From positions 248,001 to 312,000 of the forward strand of contig NZ_LVYD01000002.1 in NCBI RefSeq assembly GCF_002077945.1: a stretch of DNA of 64,000 nt. The letters run 5' to 3'. This DNA comes from Niastella vici (GTDB lineage: Bacteria; Bacteroidota; Bacteroidia; Chitinophagales; Chitinophagaceae). The translations under genes were made by a program, and so were the position numbers. The notes beneath the pieces were generated by a model, which had not been told where the DNA came from, searched no databases, and saw only the letters and a list, made by a program, of their open reading frames with translations. Positions 17,989-26,612 of this stretch are shown here, piece after piece (position 1 is the first letter of the stretch; every line of letters begins with the position of its first letter).

Positions 17989-20808
17989 TTACTTCAAGCT
18001 ACCACTAAACGTATAACTGCCTTTTTTCTTTGTAGCCAACTCAATCTCCTGTGATCCATATTTCAGGTGACAGGTATTTCCACTTTTTGACAACACTTTC
18101 ACCAGTTGCAATTTTCCAGCTGACCATTTCATATCCAACACAAAACCACCGCGGGCGCAAATACCTTTCACCTCGCCATCGGGCAATTCGGAAGGTAAGG
18201 CCGGCAGCAATTCAATAACACCGGTATGGCTTTGTACCAGCATTTCAGCAATACCCGAAGCGCCGCCAAAGTTACCATCGATCTGAAATGGCGGATGCGC
18301 ATCGAACAGGTTATTATATACGCCTCCCCTTTCATACCCCAATTCATTAATGGCCGGGGTGAATAAATTCTTTATCATCTTCAATGCATGATCGCCATCT
18401 TTAAACCGCGCCCATACATTCACTTTCCAGGCCAGGCTCCAGCCGGTTCCCCCATCGCCGCGGTAGAGCAGGGACTGACGGGCAGCTTTCATCAAAGCAG
18501 AATCTTTCCAGGTAATATCAGCGCCCGGGAACACGCCCCATAAATGCGAGATATGCCGGTGCTGGTCTTTTATATCGTCAACATCTTCCATCCACTCCTG
18601 CAGTTGATCGTGTTTGCCGATCGTATTCGGCGCAATTTGCGGGATCAACGCTTTCAGCGTATCCGAAAAAGCCGCATCTGTTTTGAGTACAGCCGCGGCA
18701 GCAATGGTATTCCTGAACAACTCCCGAATGATCTGGTGGTCCATGGTTGGCCCTGCCACCAGTCCACCATGCTCCGGTGAGTTCGACGGCGTACTGATGA
18801 GGTAACCGGTTTTAGGGTCTTTTACCAGGAACTTATTAAAGAATTGTGCAGCGCCCCTCATAATGGGATATTGTTCCCGCAGGAACGCTGTGTCCTGTGT
18901 GAATTGAAAATGTTCCCAGAGATGCAAACACAACCAGGCCCCGCCGGTAACCCAAATACCATGGTTACTCGCATTGATGGGCGCCGTGCCCCGCCACAGA
19001 TCCGTATTGTGATGCAACACCCAACCCGGTGCGCCGTAATGTTCCTGTGCAGTTTTTTTACCCACCTCCGCCAATTCCTTCATCATCGCAAACAGCGGTT
19101 GCGTACAGGCCGGCAAATTCAACACCTCAGCCGGCCAGTAATTCATTTGCAGATTAATGTTAGTCGTGTATTTACTGCCCCAGGGCGGCGTTAACAGATC
19201 GTTCCAGATACCCTGCAAATTGGCGGGTTGGGTACCGGGCCGCGAAGAAGCAATCAACAGGTAGCGGCTGTACATTACAAATAACGACACCAGCGAAGGA
19301 TCGTCCTGCATATTGAATTGGCGGATGCGCTCATTGGTGGGTAATGCAGCGTTTTTACCAGCGGGGACAATAAAGCCGAATGAATTGAATAACTGCCGGT
19401 AATCTTTCACATGCGCCGCTTTTATGGCACTATATGGTGTACGCTGACTACGCGCCAGTGCTGTTCTACAGGCGGCAACCGGATCGCCGGACACCTCTTT
19501 ATAATTTTTAAAATTGGTGGCCGCAACAAAGTAAAGATCAGCTTCTGTAGCTTGTTGTATGCTGATGGCAGTGTCGCTCACCGTTAATTTTCCGCCACTG
19601 GTCACCGCATACAAATAACCCACGCCTTTCAATACCCCATTGCTTACCTGTAATGAAACAGACAGCGTATGCGCATCTATTTTCTTAACCACATACTTTC
19701 TATGCGGGGTATTCAATAAGGCCTGCATTGATAAAGCGCCGGGTTTACTGGCTGTAAATCGCATGGCAAGGCATTGGTGCGGCACGCTGATAAAATATTC
19801 GCGATCATACGTTACACCATTTACCGTGTAAGAAATTTTTGAAAGGGCGCTGTCGAGGTCAAGCGAACGCTTGTAATTACTGTAATCATTGCCATGCACA
19901 AACCGGAAATACAGATCGCCGAAAGGCTGATAATCGGCTTCATACCGCGGCATGGCTGGTGGGTTATCATCCTGAATGAAATATTTCCAGGAGTTATTAA
20001 GCGCTGCCGAATCTACATCACCACCTTCCGGATAAACGACAAGGGTACGGCCGCTTTTCACCCCGGTAAAACCACCCTTATCAAAAAAATTAATAACCTG
20101 TATGGCTACTGTGTTTTTTCCTTCCTTTAACAAAGTTGCGGGAATGATATATTTTCTTTTTTTGCTGATGCCTTCATCCGACCCAACCAATTTACCGTTC
20201 ACATAGGTAAAATCCATATCTCGAATGCGACCGAGATCGAGCACCAGGTTCTTCCCCAGCCATTTTGCCGGTACTTCAAACGAAGTGCGAAACCACAAAG
20301 CGCCATCTGTACCCATGAGACTGGTGCGCTCCCACCCCTCGGGCGTGGGCAATTGCATGGCGGGCCAGCCTGTATCGTTATAACCGGCAGCTGCCAGCGC
20401 TTCCTGCGCCCTTACCTTTTTAAACCAGGCATCCTTTTGTATGTTATAGGCGCTATCGTCGGGATCTTTCAACCCCATAAAATATGTTGAGGCCATTGCT
20501 TCGGCTTCGGCTTGTTTGCCTTCGGCCAGTAACAGGCGAATAGGTTGCAGGTATTGCACCGCGCCGGGATGGGCATAATTACGGGGACGGCCATTCCACA
20601 ACGTTTCTTCATTCAGCTGTAAATGTTCTTCTCCAACACCACCAAAAACCATGGCGCCCAAACGGCCATTCCCAAGCGGCAGGGCATCGGTCCAGGCAGC
20701 AGCAGGTTGTTCATACCACAAAGTGAGTGGTTGCTGCGCACAGGTTTGCGAAAAAGGGCTTACAGCCGCCAGTAAGAAGGAAAAACGAATAATTGTTTTC
20801 AGGTGCAT
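17989..20808 (-). CDS. GH95-type alpha-L-fucosidase / alpha-L-galactosidase with an inserted domain
   Basis: A 939-residue exported inverting glycosidase. The start at 20808 begins directly on the signal peptide (MHLKTIIRFSFLLAA); the longer frame from 20874 is not needed. The N-terminal beta domain opens with WTDALPLGNGRLGAMVFGGV and LQLNEETLWNG, hallmarks of GH95. The (alpha/alpha)6 barrel has NLQGIWND, NINLQMNYWPAEV, STPSNSPEHGG (region of the general acid) and FQIDGNFGGASGIAEML (region of the catalytic Asp), all in the expected order. Unusually, residues about 115-285 form an extra jelly-roll module (FTYVNGKLVGSDEG, NTVAIQVINFFDKGGF) set between YFMG and YQPFGDLYFRF, which are adjacent in ordinary GH95 enzymes. 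It heads the minus-strand GH95-GH2 unit. Fucose or L-galactose release from pectin or xyloglucan side chains is the likely role. Confidence 0.88.
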   Translation of the reverse strand: MHLKTIIRFSFLLAAVSPFSQTCAQQPLTLWYEQPAAAWTDALPLGNGRLGAMVFGGVGEEHLQLNEETLWNGRPRNYAHPGAVQYLQPIRLLLAEGKQAEAEAMASTYFMGLKDPDDSAYNIQKDAWFKKVRAQEALAAAGYNDTGWPAMQLPTPEGWERTSLMGTDGALWFRTSFEVPAKWLGKNLVLDLGRIRDMDFTYVNGKLVGSDEGISKKRKYIIPATLLKEGKNTVAIQVINFFDKGGFTGVKSGRTLVVYPEGGDVDSAALNNSWKYFIQDDNPPAMPRYEADYQPFGDLYFRFVHGNDYSNYKRSLDLDSALSKISYTVNGVTYDREYFISVPHQCLAMRFTASKPGALSMQALLNTPHRKYVVKKIDAHTLSVSLQVSNGVLKGVGYLYAVTSGGKLTVSDTAISIQQATEADLYFVAATNFKNYKEVSGDPVAACRTALARSQRTPYSAIKAAHVKDYRQLFNSFGFIVPAGKNAALPTNERIRQFNMQDDPSLVSLFVMYSRYLLIASSRPGTQPANLQGIWNDLLTPPWGSKYTTNINLQMNYWPAEVLNLPACTQPLFAMMKELAEVGKKTAQEHYGAPGWVLHHNTDLWRGTAPINASNHGIWVTGGAWLCLHLWEHFQFTQDTAFLREQYPIMRGAAQFFNKFLVKDPKTGYLISTPSNSPEHGGLVAGPTMDHQIIRELFRNTIAAAAVLKTDAAFSDTLKALIPQIAPNTIGKHDQLQEWMEDVDDIKDQHRHISHLWGVFPGADITWKDSALMKAARQSLLYRGDGGTGWSLAWKVNVWARFKDGDHALKMIKNLFTPAINELGYERGGVYNNLFDAHPPFQIDGNFGGASGIAEMLVQSHTGVIELLPALPSELPDGEVKGICARGGFVLDMKWSAGKLQLVKVLSKSGNTCHLKYGSQEIELATKKKGSYTFSGSLK

Positions 20809-21238
20809 ACTTTTATGATAAAGAAAGAAATAATGAACAAGATTTATTAGTATGGAACCACTGGCAAGATACAATCAAAACCAGTTATAGTTTAAGTTTA
20901 CAGTTACCGGTTACCTGTTGCCGGGGACAACCAGTTTGAGGGTCACCTTTTATAGTTCAGGGCTCCTGGTTTCCAGTACGCAGTTCATAGTTATCAGTTC
21001 ACAGCTCTCAGTTTCCAGACACCAGTTACCAGTTCTCAGTGTTGGGGCTGACTCAAAATAATACAGCAAGACGAAATTTCCCGTTAAAAGGTGGGCAATG
21101 CAAGAAACTTAATAAAAATGTCAGGAAGATAGTTCACAGTTTTCCAGTTCACAGTTCACGGGCCCATAGCCCTGGTTGAGTAAAATAGGCTATTGTTTAT
21201 AATTTTATTTACTTTGACAGCAATTTTAATGTAGGCAG
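20809..21238. other. Divergent intergenic region with repeat words
   Basis: 430 bp between the GH95 gene (minus) and the TPR-like gene (plus). Much of it is taken up by repeat words described at 20901. TTACTTTG at 21209-21216 resembles a -7 element 22 bases before the plus-strand start, without a well-placed -33. Confidence 0.5.
20901..21040. repeat. Intergenic GGTTACC / CAGTT repeat cluster, copy 2
   Basis: CAGTTACCGGTTACCTGTTG opens the element, followed by a run of drifting CAGTTCAnAGTT and CCAGTTACCAGTTC words to 21040, with a further patch AGTTCACAGTTTTCCAGTTC at 21130. The words are those of the other copies but the inverted partner arm is decayed. Confidence 0.65.
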
Positions 21239-22237
21239 ATGAGCTTTTTCAATAATCATTTCAACAGGTCAGCAGCAGAACCTTCTCAAGGTGCCGGAGT
21301 ATCCCCTACCCCAGCAGAAATTTTTGAATGGGAATTCCAGTCCACCATTCCGCGGTATCACTCCAAACCCGGCCTGAATACGGGCCTTAAAATGCGGAAC
21401 AAAGAAACCAATGAGGTAATGACCTTTGCCGTGGCCTTCCCCGAACAATTTGAAACCTGGAAAACGATACAATCGAAACCCGACAGACGGGGCCTTATTT
21501 ATTCCATCCTCGATAGTATTATGGGGAATGACCTGCAACTGTGGCAGATCATTGAGCGCTTTACCGACGACCGGTATGCACCACGCGCATTGGAAATTGC
21601 CAATGCGCATGCCAATGAAAACGACCGGTACAATGCCAATTACTGGGCAGCACTGGCAAAGACCAACCTGGTCCTTACCAATTATACAGAAGCAGAAACC
21701 AATGCCGGCAATGGATTGGTCCTCGATGCAGGCAATACCCGGGCTAAGATAATACTGGCAGATGTTTACCATGTTACCGGTAAAACCGAAGCGGCACATG
21801 CATTGTATAATGAAGTGTTGCAGGAACGGTTGCCACGTACCGGTGAGTTATCCCTTTCATTTGCCCAATTGGTGGGTTTTGATGGAAATATTCTACCCTC
21901 CCCTTTATATGCGCTCGACTGGCTGCAGCAACACCCCGATACCACTGACGATACCTGGAACTGGGCAAATGATGAGTTTTATTATAGTCCGCACTTCAGA
22001 ACGCAACATGCGTATTACCTGTTAAAGCAAAAAGAAGCACTGAAAGGATTTGTAAAACTGTTCACACTGGCCAAAGAAATGCCCTGGTTTAAAGAGGCGG
22101 TGATCAACAGCTGGCAGCTGATACACCAGTTAGGTATGGCCGACAATGCACCCAATGAAAAAGCCTGGCTGGAAGAGGTGATGAAAAGTAATAAATGGGA
22201 TGCGGAGGATGCGGGGCAATATAAAATAGAAATTTAA
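21239..22237 (+). CDS. Cytoplasmic TPR-like protein of unknown function
   Basis: A 332-residue protein without signal peptide or membrane segment. The middle shows two helix-turn-helix repeats of TPR type: ANYWAALAKTNLVLTNYTEA and AKIILADVYHVTGKTEAAHA, each about 34 residues apart. The N-terminal part (AEIFEWEFQSTIPRYHSKPG) and the C-terminal part (NWANDEFYYSPHFRTQHAYY) are not recognised. It stands alone between the glycan locus and a convergent small secreted protein. A scaffold or partner-binding role is all that can be inferred. Confidence 0.6.
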   Translation: MSFFNNHFNRSAAEPSQGAGVSPTPAEIFEWEFQSTIPRYHSKPGLNTGLKMRNKETNEVMTFAVAFPEQFETWKTIQSKPDRRGLIYSILDSIMGNDLQLWQIIERFTDDRYAPRALEIANAHANENDRYNANYWAALAKTNLVLTNYTEAETNAGNGLVLDAGNTRAKIILADVYHVTGKTEAAHALYNEVLQERLPRTGELSLSFAQLVGFDGNILPSPLYALDWLQQHPDTTDDTWNWANDEFYYSPHFRTQHAYYLLKQKEALKGFVKLFTLAKEMPWFKEAVINSWQLIHQLGMADNAPNEKAWLEEVMKSNKWDAEDAGQYKIEI

Positions 22238-22259
22238 ATTAATACTGCTGCAAGGCGGC

Positions 22260-22742
22260 TCAGGTATTATCGAACCAGTTTTTGAAATGTGCTATTCTGT
22301 TATTTTTAATAATAAAGAAAAGATATTCATCTGAATCGCCGAACTGCAATCGAAAATAACCCGACTTCTCTTTTAAATAATCCTTATAAGATCCCGGGAA
22401 CATCTTTTTAAGAATGGCAATGGAGTCCCCCACCTTTATTTTAGTTGATTTATAAGTCAGCACAAAGTTGGTATCATAGATCTCAAACCCCTGCAAATAG
22501 CCATCGGGCGACACCTGAATGATGGAGTTTTTGTAATGATAAGCATACCACTCATCATCCATGGACTGTACTTTCTCAATTTTAGCCGGTTTGCCAAAAG
22601 TTTTTATAATTGTCGTCTTATGATCACCTTGCGACAAATGGTTAATACGGATATAATCCCAATCTATCTTATCATCCTGCTGGCACCAGCAGCAGGTAAC
22701 TGCGGATAATAAAAAGGAGCAAACAAATAACAATATTTTCAT
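22260..22742 (-). CDS. Small exported protein, possibly BamE/SmpA-like fold
   Basis: A 160-residue protein with an N-terminal signal peptide (MKILLFVCSFLLSAVTCCWC) that may be a lipoprotein signal, since cysteines sit at the cleavage region, though the lipobox is poor. The mature part has two repeats of similar shape: GDHKTTIIKTFGKPAKIEKV and VGDSIAILKKMFPGSY. The pattern of a helix ending in FGxP followed by a strand recalls BamE/SmpA-type outer-membrane lipoproteins, but this is only a shape resemblance. It faces the TPR-like gene and is divergent from marR. Confidence 0.55.
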   Translation of the reverse strand: MKILLFVCSFLLSAVTCCWCQQDDKIDWDYIRINHLSQGDHKTTIIKTFGKPAKIEKVQSMDDEWYAYHYKNSIIQVSPDGYLQGFEIYDTNFVLTYKSTKIKVGDSIAILKKMFPGSYKDYLKEKSGYFRLQFGDSDEYLFFIIKNNRIAHFKNWFDNT

Positions 22743-22786
22743 AAGTAAGAAAGAGTACTAAAATACAAAATTTTGGGCAAAATTTT

Positions 22787-22805
22787 TAGTTGACTTTGTC
22801 AACTA
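22787..22805. promoter_or_regulatory. Palindromic operator of the marR-GNAT unit
   Basis: TAGTTGAC and GTCAACTA form a perfect 8-bp inverted repeat around TTT. It lies 18 bases ahead of the marR start and covers TGACTTTG, the best match to a -7 element. MarR proteins usually bind such 16-20 bp palindromes and repress their own promoter, so autoregulation is very likely. Confidence 0.75.
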
Positions 22806-22822
22806 TTTACGACATTTGTACC

Positions 22823-23257
22823 ATGAATCAGGAAAAAGTAAATAAGATCAGGGCTTTTAACAGGTTCTATACAAGGGTCATCGGGTTGCTAAACAAGTAC
22901 CTGAACGACAGCCATTATACGTTGCCGGAAGTACGGGTGATGTATGAAATATATCATCACAAACAAATCACCTCCAGGGAAATAACAGAACTGTTGAGCA
23001 TGGACAAAAGCTATTTAAGCCGCATGCTTTTGAGTTTCGATAAAAAAGGATTGATCAAAAGAAAAACCGACAAAACCGACACCCGGGCACAGGACATCTC
23101 GCTATCGGCTAAGGGAGAAAAAGAATTCCTGGCCATCAATAGATCAACCGAAAATCAGATAGCGGAGCTGTTATCAGGATTAAACAATCAGGAAGTAGAA
23201 CAACTGATCGTGCACATGGATGGTATTCAAAAAATACTTTCAAAAATCAGTAATTAA
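22823..23257 (+). CDS. MarR-family transcriptional regulator
   Basis: A 144-residue winged-helix regulator. The start at 22823 leaves the operator outside the gene; the longer frame from 22790 would run through it. Helices before the DNA-binding part include YTRVIGLLNKYLND, then the recognition helix region ITSREITELLSMDKSYLSRM, and the wing KRKTDKTDTRAQDISLSAKG, whose Asp-Thr-Arg is the conserved wing motif. The C-terminal helix (EQLIVHMDGIQKILSKI) should form the dimer. The next gene starts one base behind the stop, so regulator and acetyltransferase are cotranscribed. Ligand unknown. Confidence 0.9.
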   Translation: MNQEKVNKIRAFNRFYTRVIGLLNKYLNDSHYTLPEVRVMYEIYHHKQITSREITELLSMDKSYLSRMLLSFDKKGLIKRKTDKTDTRAQDISLSAKGEKEFLAINRSTENQIAELLSGLNNQEVEQLIVHMDGIQKILSKISN

Positions 23258-23258
23258 C

Positions 23259-23750
23259 ATGCAACAATCAACCGACATTACTATACGAACTGATATTCGC
23301 CCGGGCGATCTGGGTATGATGATTTACCTGCATGGCGTTCTTTACCAGCAGGAATATGACCATGGCGTTTCCTTTGAATCTATTGTGGCCGGTGGGTTAC
23401 ATGAATTCTACACTACTTACAACCCCGCCAATGAACGCCTCTGGATCGCTGAAGATAACGGCAAAATGATTGGTTGTCTCCTTTTAAAGAACCGGGGCGA
23501 GACTGCCCAATTACGTTATTTTCTTATCCTGCCCGAATACCGGGGAATTGGATTAGGAAATAAACTGCTTCGGTTGTTTATAGAGTTTGCCAAAGCCTGC
23601 AAATATAAGAATGCCTATTTGTGGACTACAAACGAACTGGACACAGCGCATCATTTGTACCAGAAGATCGGTTTTACGCTAACCGAAGAAAAGCCTTCCA
23701 CCGGGTTTGGCAAACCGCTTATTGAACAGCGGTTTGATATGGTTTTGTAG
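23259..23750 (+). CDS. GNAT-family N-acetyltransferase
   Basis: A 163-residue acetyl-CoA-dependent transferase. I chose the ATG at 23259, one base after the marR stop, in place of the earlier in-frame ATG at 23220 which overlaps marR. The acetyl-CoA pocket motif A is present as LPEYRGIGLGNKLLRLFIEF, preceded by the strand QLRYFLIL and followed by YLWTTNELDTAHHLYQKIGF, the usual GNAT ending. MarR-GNAT pairs and fusions are common and often act on small amines or as detoxification enzymes; the acceptor here is unknown. Confidence 0.9.
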   Translation: MQQSTDITIRTDIRPGDLGMMIYLHGVLYQQEYDHGVSFESIVAGGLHEFYTTYNPANERLWIAEDNGKMIGCLLLKNRGETAQLRYFLILPEYRGIGLGNKLLRLFIEFAKACKYKNAYLWTTNELDTAHHLYQKIGFTLTEEKPSTGFGKPLIEQRFDMVL

Positions 23751-24799
23751 GCTTATTTTCTTTCTTCAGAACTAACTCCATAACATTTTTGTCCTGCGCT
23801 GAGGCGTTTTAGCCCGATTATGGGTCATTACACGCATGCAATGCCGGGTTCCTTATTGACTTTCTACCATTACCCGGCTACTCCTGATCATTGCCCGCCG
23901 TTGTTTGCTGCGTTTACTCGCAAACAACGGCGTAGAACCTCGCGTAATACCAACACAAGAACGTACTTTAGAACATAAATCACCTGCAATGTAGTATTAC
24001 ACAGCAACTCTGTAGTATTACTCGCCAACTTTGGTCTGTTGCTCACCAACTCTGGACTGTAGCTCTGTGACTTTACAGAATAACTCGCTAACAACGGAAT
24101 ATAACTTCGCGTAACGCCAACATAAATCACGTACTTTGGAACATAAGTCACTTACATTGGAGCATTACTTAGCGACTTTGTGGCATTGCTCACCAACTTT
24201 GCTGTGTTACTCGCTAACAATGGTATATAAGTTCGCGTATTGCTAACATAAGTCACGTACTTTAATTCATAAGTCACTTGCAACGAAGCATTACAGAGCG
24301 ACTTTGCTTCGTTACTCGCCAACTTTGGTCCATAACTCAGCAACATTGGTACATAACTACGCGACTTTAGTGCAATACTTCGCGACTTGTATTCCTATCT
24401 CGCAAAGTAATTATCCAAAGTCACGTACATTCAGATCAAAGTCACGTACTTTCTATCCAAAGTCACGTACTTTCTAATAAAAGTCACGAAGCTATGATCC
24501 AAAATCAGCAGGTAATAATAAAATGTCATGAAGCTATATAAAAAAGTTCGTTAGCTATGCAGCATTGTAAGTAAGTAATAAGTCATTGTAATGCATTAAC
24601 AGCAAAGAATACGCGAGCAATACACCCTGGTTGAGCAGAAACGCCCTGCTTTCAGTCAGGGACATACTAAAATAGATGACGGAAATCAGTTTCTCCCCCT
24701 GCTCTGTGTAGAAAACGCACATTTATAGGCCAATAAACTTATAAGGTCCTGAGAAGTAGCCATTGCAATTCAATCTTTAACCTTGCAAAGTTTATTAAT
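23751..24799. other. Intergenic region carrying the 21-bp array
   Basis: Over 1 kb without a real gene. Most of it is the tandem array at 23896-24587. Behind it, 24600-24799 looks like ordinary AT-rich spacer; I could not identify a clear promoter for the gene at 24800. Confidence 0.6.
23896..24587. repeat. Degenerate tandem array of about 33 units of 21 bp
   Basis: Cutting the sequence every 21 bases from 24021 keeps the same phase for at least 26 consecutive units, and the phase continues backwards to about 23896 with one lost base near 23937. Units follow patterns such as CTCGCCAACTTTGGTCTGTTG, CTCGCTAACAATGGTATATAA and GTCACGTACTTTCTATCCAAA, sharing a start of GTCAC or CTCGC, a central ACTTTGG and a TAA or AAA end. 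The freshest copies are at 24418-24480, where GTCACGTACTTTCTA repeats almost exactly. Units in that patch contain AAAGT-CACGT-ACTTT, a short inverted repeat. There are no unique spacers, so this is no CRISPR. Period equals two DNA helical turns and seven codons. Confidence 0.9.
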
Positions 24800-25408
24800 A
24801 TGAAAAACAGGATCTTAAGTATCAAACGCGAACGCGACAGTGAACTGATAGCCACGGGATATCGGGTACGTGATAAAATGACCAACAATCCCTTCTTTCC
24901 TGCCCCACCTGCCGCCCTGGAAACAGCAAGCCAATTATTGCCTGAATTCATATCCCTGGTAGGCCATTCAATGAACCGGGATAAAGAAGTTATTGAGCGT
25001 AAAAAAAAGCAGAAACTTATTCTTACCTCCTTACTAACAGAAGTGGCAGATTATGTAACCCTCACCTGTAAGGGCAACAGGTTGATGTTATTAAGCAGCG
25101 GTTTTACGATTTCAGGAAAATACAACAACAGGGAAGAGCCGGTTATTAAGCTACTGAAGGTTGAGTTAGGCCCGCCCGGTATAGCAACCACCCGGGTGAA
25201 GCGGTTACGTGGCGCACGGGTATACATACATCAGTATACTGACCAGGAACCCTCCTCGGAAACCGCCTGGACTCAGGTATTCAGTAAGGACGCGAAACAT
25301 ACATTCAGGGGGCTGCAATCGGTGAAGAAGTATTGGTTCAGGGTAGCAGCCATTGCACGTGATGGGCAATTTGTGTATTCGCCGGTGGTGGAGCGGGTGA
25401 TACAGTAG
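24800..25408 (+). CDS. Fibronectin type III-like protein, unknown function
   Basis: A 202-residue protein with no signal peptide. The N-terminal third is helical and charged (MNRDKEVIERKKKQKLILTS), followed by VADYVTLTCKGNRLMLLSSG. The C-terminal 90 residues read as one fibronectin-III or similar beta sandwich: LKVELGPPGIATTRVKRLRG, ARVYIHQYTDQEPSSETAWT, then KHTFRGLQSVKKYWFRVAAI with the usual YxxRVxA strand. It is followed by a strong terminator and preceded by the 21-bp array. I have an impression that such proteins are common in Chitinophagaceae, but their role is unknown to me. Confidence 0.7.
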   Translation: MKNRILSIKRERDSELIATGYRVRDKMTNNPFFPAPPAALETASQLLPEFISLVGHSMNRDKEVIERKKKQKLILTSLLTEVADYVTLTCKGNRLMLLSSGFTISGKYNNREEPVIKLLKVELGPPGIATTRVKRLRGARVYIHQYTDQEPSSETAWTQVFSKDAKHTFRGLQSVKKYWFRVAAIARDGQFVYSPVVERVIQ

Positions 25409-25458
25409 GTATTTAGCTGGAATTTAAAACTTCATAAAAAATTACCCATTTCTAAAAG

Positions 25459-25491
25459 TACAAAAGCCGCTGGTGAAAAGCGGCTTTTGTA
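25459..25491 (+). terminator. Rho-independent terminator behind the Fn3-like gene
   Basis: A perfect 12-bp stem (TACAAAAGCCGC with GCGGCTTTTGTA) around a 9-base loop, 50 bases behind the stop. The arm itself supplies the T-run; it may also serve the broken minus-strand gene ending at 25531. Confidence 0.85.
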
Positions 25492-25530
25492 TTATCGGAA
25501 TTCATAACATTTTTACAAACTGACCTTTTC

Positions 25531-26147
25531 TCAAAAAGGTTTTATATGCATTGCACCTTGAACGGAGCCAAGTCTTGACAAGGAATCAATAATTCTAAAA
25601 ACATCACTCTTTTTATACTTATTAATGACTCCTAACCCAGGAGGAGGAACAAAAAAGAGCCCGCTTTTCTGATTGAATATAGTTTCAGGATCACCGGAAC
25701 AAGCAATTATTGTATCAGTTTGGCATTTGTAAAGAACGTAGGGCATGGTATCGAAATTCAATCTTTTACATTTGGGCATTAAATTTCCATAATTTATTAG
25801 TTTACTTTTCTGAGAATCTGAAACTACTTGAATATACGCATTAGTTTCCGTTACAAAAACCTTTTTGAAAAAGTAGATCTTATGCTATCAAGAACCTTAT
25901 TGATATTTGGCAATTCGCTTACTACTTTTCCATTGTCAATAAAAAACCATCCCCAATTTGCTTTGCCCTGCTCCTTTACTAAGGCAATATATTCATTCGA
26001 CAATCGAATACCTTTTTTCTTATCGTCAATTTTATAAACAAGAGATTTACGCCCGGGTATTCTCTTTATAATTACTAAATAAAATTCCAATTTCGCCAAC
26101 GCTTTGGGATTTGTAACATGGGCTAAATATATCCCCCCCTTTTTCAT
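25531..26147 (-). pseudogene. Unknown gene split by a -1 frameshift
   Basis: Two minus-strand pieces belong to one protein. The upstream piece (26147-25851) starts MKKGGIYLAHVTNPKAL and ends STFSKRFL. The downstream piece is open in another frame from before the first stop: FFKKVFVTETNAYIQVVSDS, through to LGSVQGAMHIKPF at 25531. The frames meet in CTTTTTCAAAAAGG near 25860-25870, where a one-base shift in the A or T run would restore one protein of about 205 residues. An apparent ATG at 25779 for the second piece is therefore not a real start. No family is recognised; there is no signal peptide. Position beside a toxin locus makes an orphan effector or immunity gene possible, but that is a guess. 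Sequencing error in the homopolymer is the main alternative. Confidence 0.6.
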
Positions 26148-26612
26148 TTTTCTCTAATGTATCAATGCTGGCATAATGTAAGCATTTCAATGATGAGCTT
26201 TCTCTGCACGATTGTCCAAAAATATTTTCTTAATATGGCTTTAATCCATGGTTACTAATTTTATTTAATCTTTTACATTTTTCAGGTACACTTCAATTAG
26301 CAGTTATTGTGTTTGTTAAAACAAAAAGCTGTAATGTCTTATCAATGATCAAACAAGATGTCTATATTCTCGGCGAACAGTCAAATCGAGGAAAATGCTG
26401 CAATGCTTACTCAACGGATTACGCCCTTAAAAAGTCGTAATCAATATTTTTGTAATTATATTTTGTCAGACTAAACGTACCCGGGCAATGCTGGCGAGCA
26501 ACCCGGTAGGGATAACCTGATACTGACGGAATATTTCTGTTGACGAAGGCAATCATTTTGGTTGCCTTCGTTATTTATTCCAGAAGTCCTATGCCTAAAT
26601 AACGCATAGCAA
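26148..26612. other. AT-rich spacer with two stable hairpins
   Basis: 465 bp without a supported gene. The left part is plain AT-rich DNA. From 26480 to 26571 lie two hairpins. The first pairs CCGGG with CCCGG and, inside, TGCT with AGCA (about 26482-26507). The second is a perfect 10-bp stem, ACGAAGGCAA with TTGCCTTCGT (26543-26552 and 26562-26571). Confidence 0.55.
26543..26571. terminator. Terminator-like hairpin
   Basis: Perfect 10-bp stem around a 9-base loop with T-rich sequence (TTATTTATT) following on the plus strand. It lies 40 bases past the stop of the minus-strand transposase fragment; direction and client gene are unclear. Confidence 0.5.

Noticed and set aside
23888-24346. Two minus-strand frames (87 and 64 codons) with heptad repeats
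   Set aside because: They are one frame across the 21-bp array interrupted by a TAA, starting at GTG in one case; the periodic DNA keeps the frame open by itself. No translation signal is seen.
23896-24587. Tandem repeats considered as a CRISPR array
   Set aside because: Units are contiguous 21-mers with no unique spacers, and no cas gene is near.
25850-25880. Programmed frameshift of the dnaX type
   Set aside because: The heptamer reads A-AAA-AGG, not A-AAA-AAG, and no stimulating stem was seen; a plain mutation or sequencing error is simpler.
26358-26477. Small plus-strand frame of about 38 codons starting MSIFSANSQ
   Set aside because: It is short, has no promoter, lies in an IS-remnant spacer, and gives no known pattern.
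26463-26571. Structured stretch considered as a riboswitch (TPP-like AACCTGAT and GTAGGGA words)
   Set aside because: The order of the words does not fit the TPP aptamer, and no biosynthesis gene follows.
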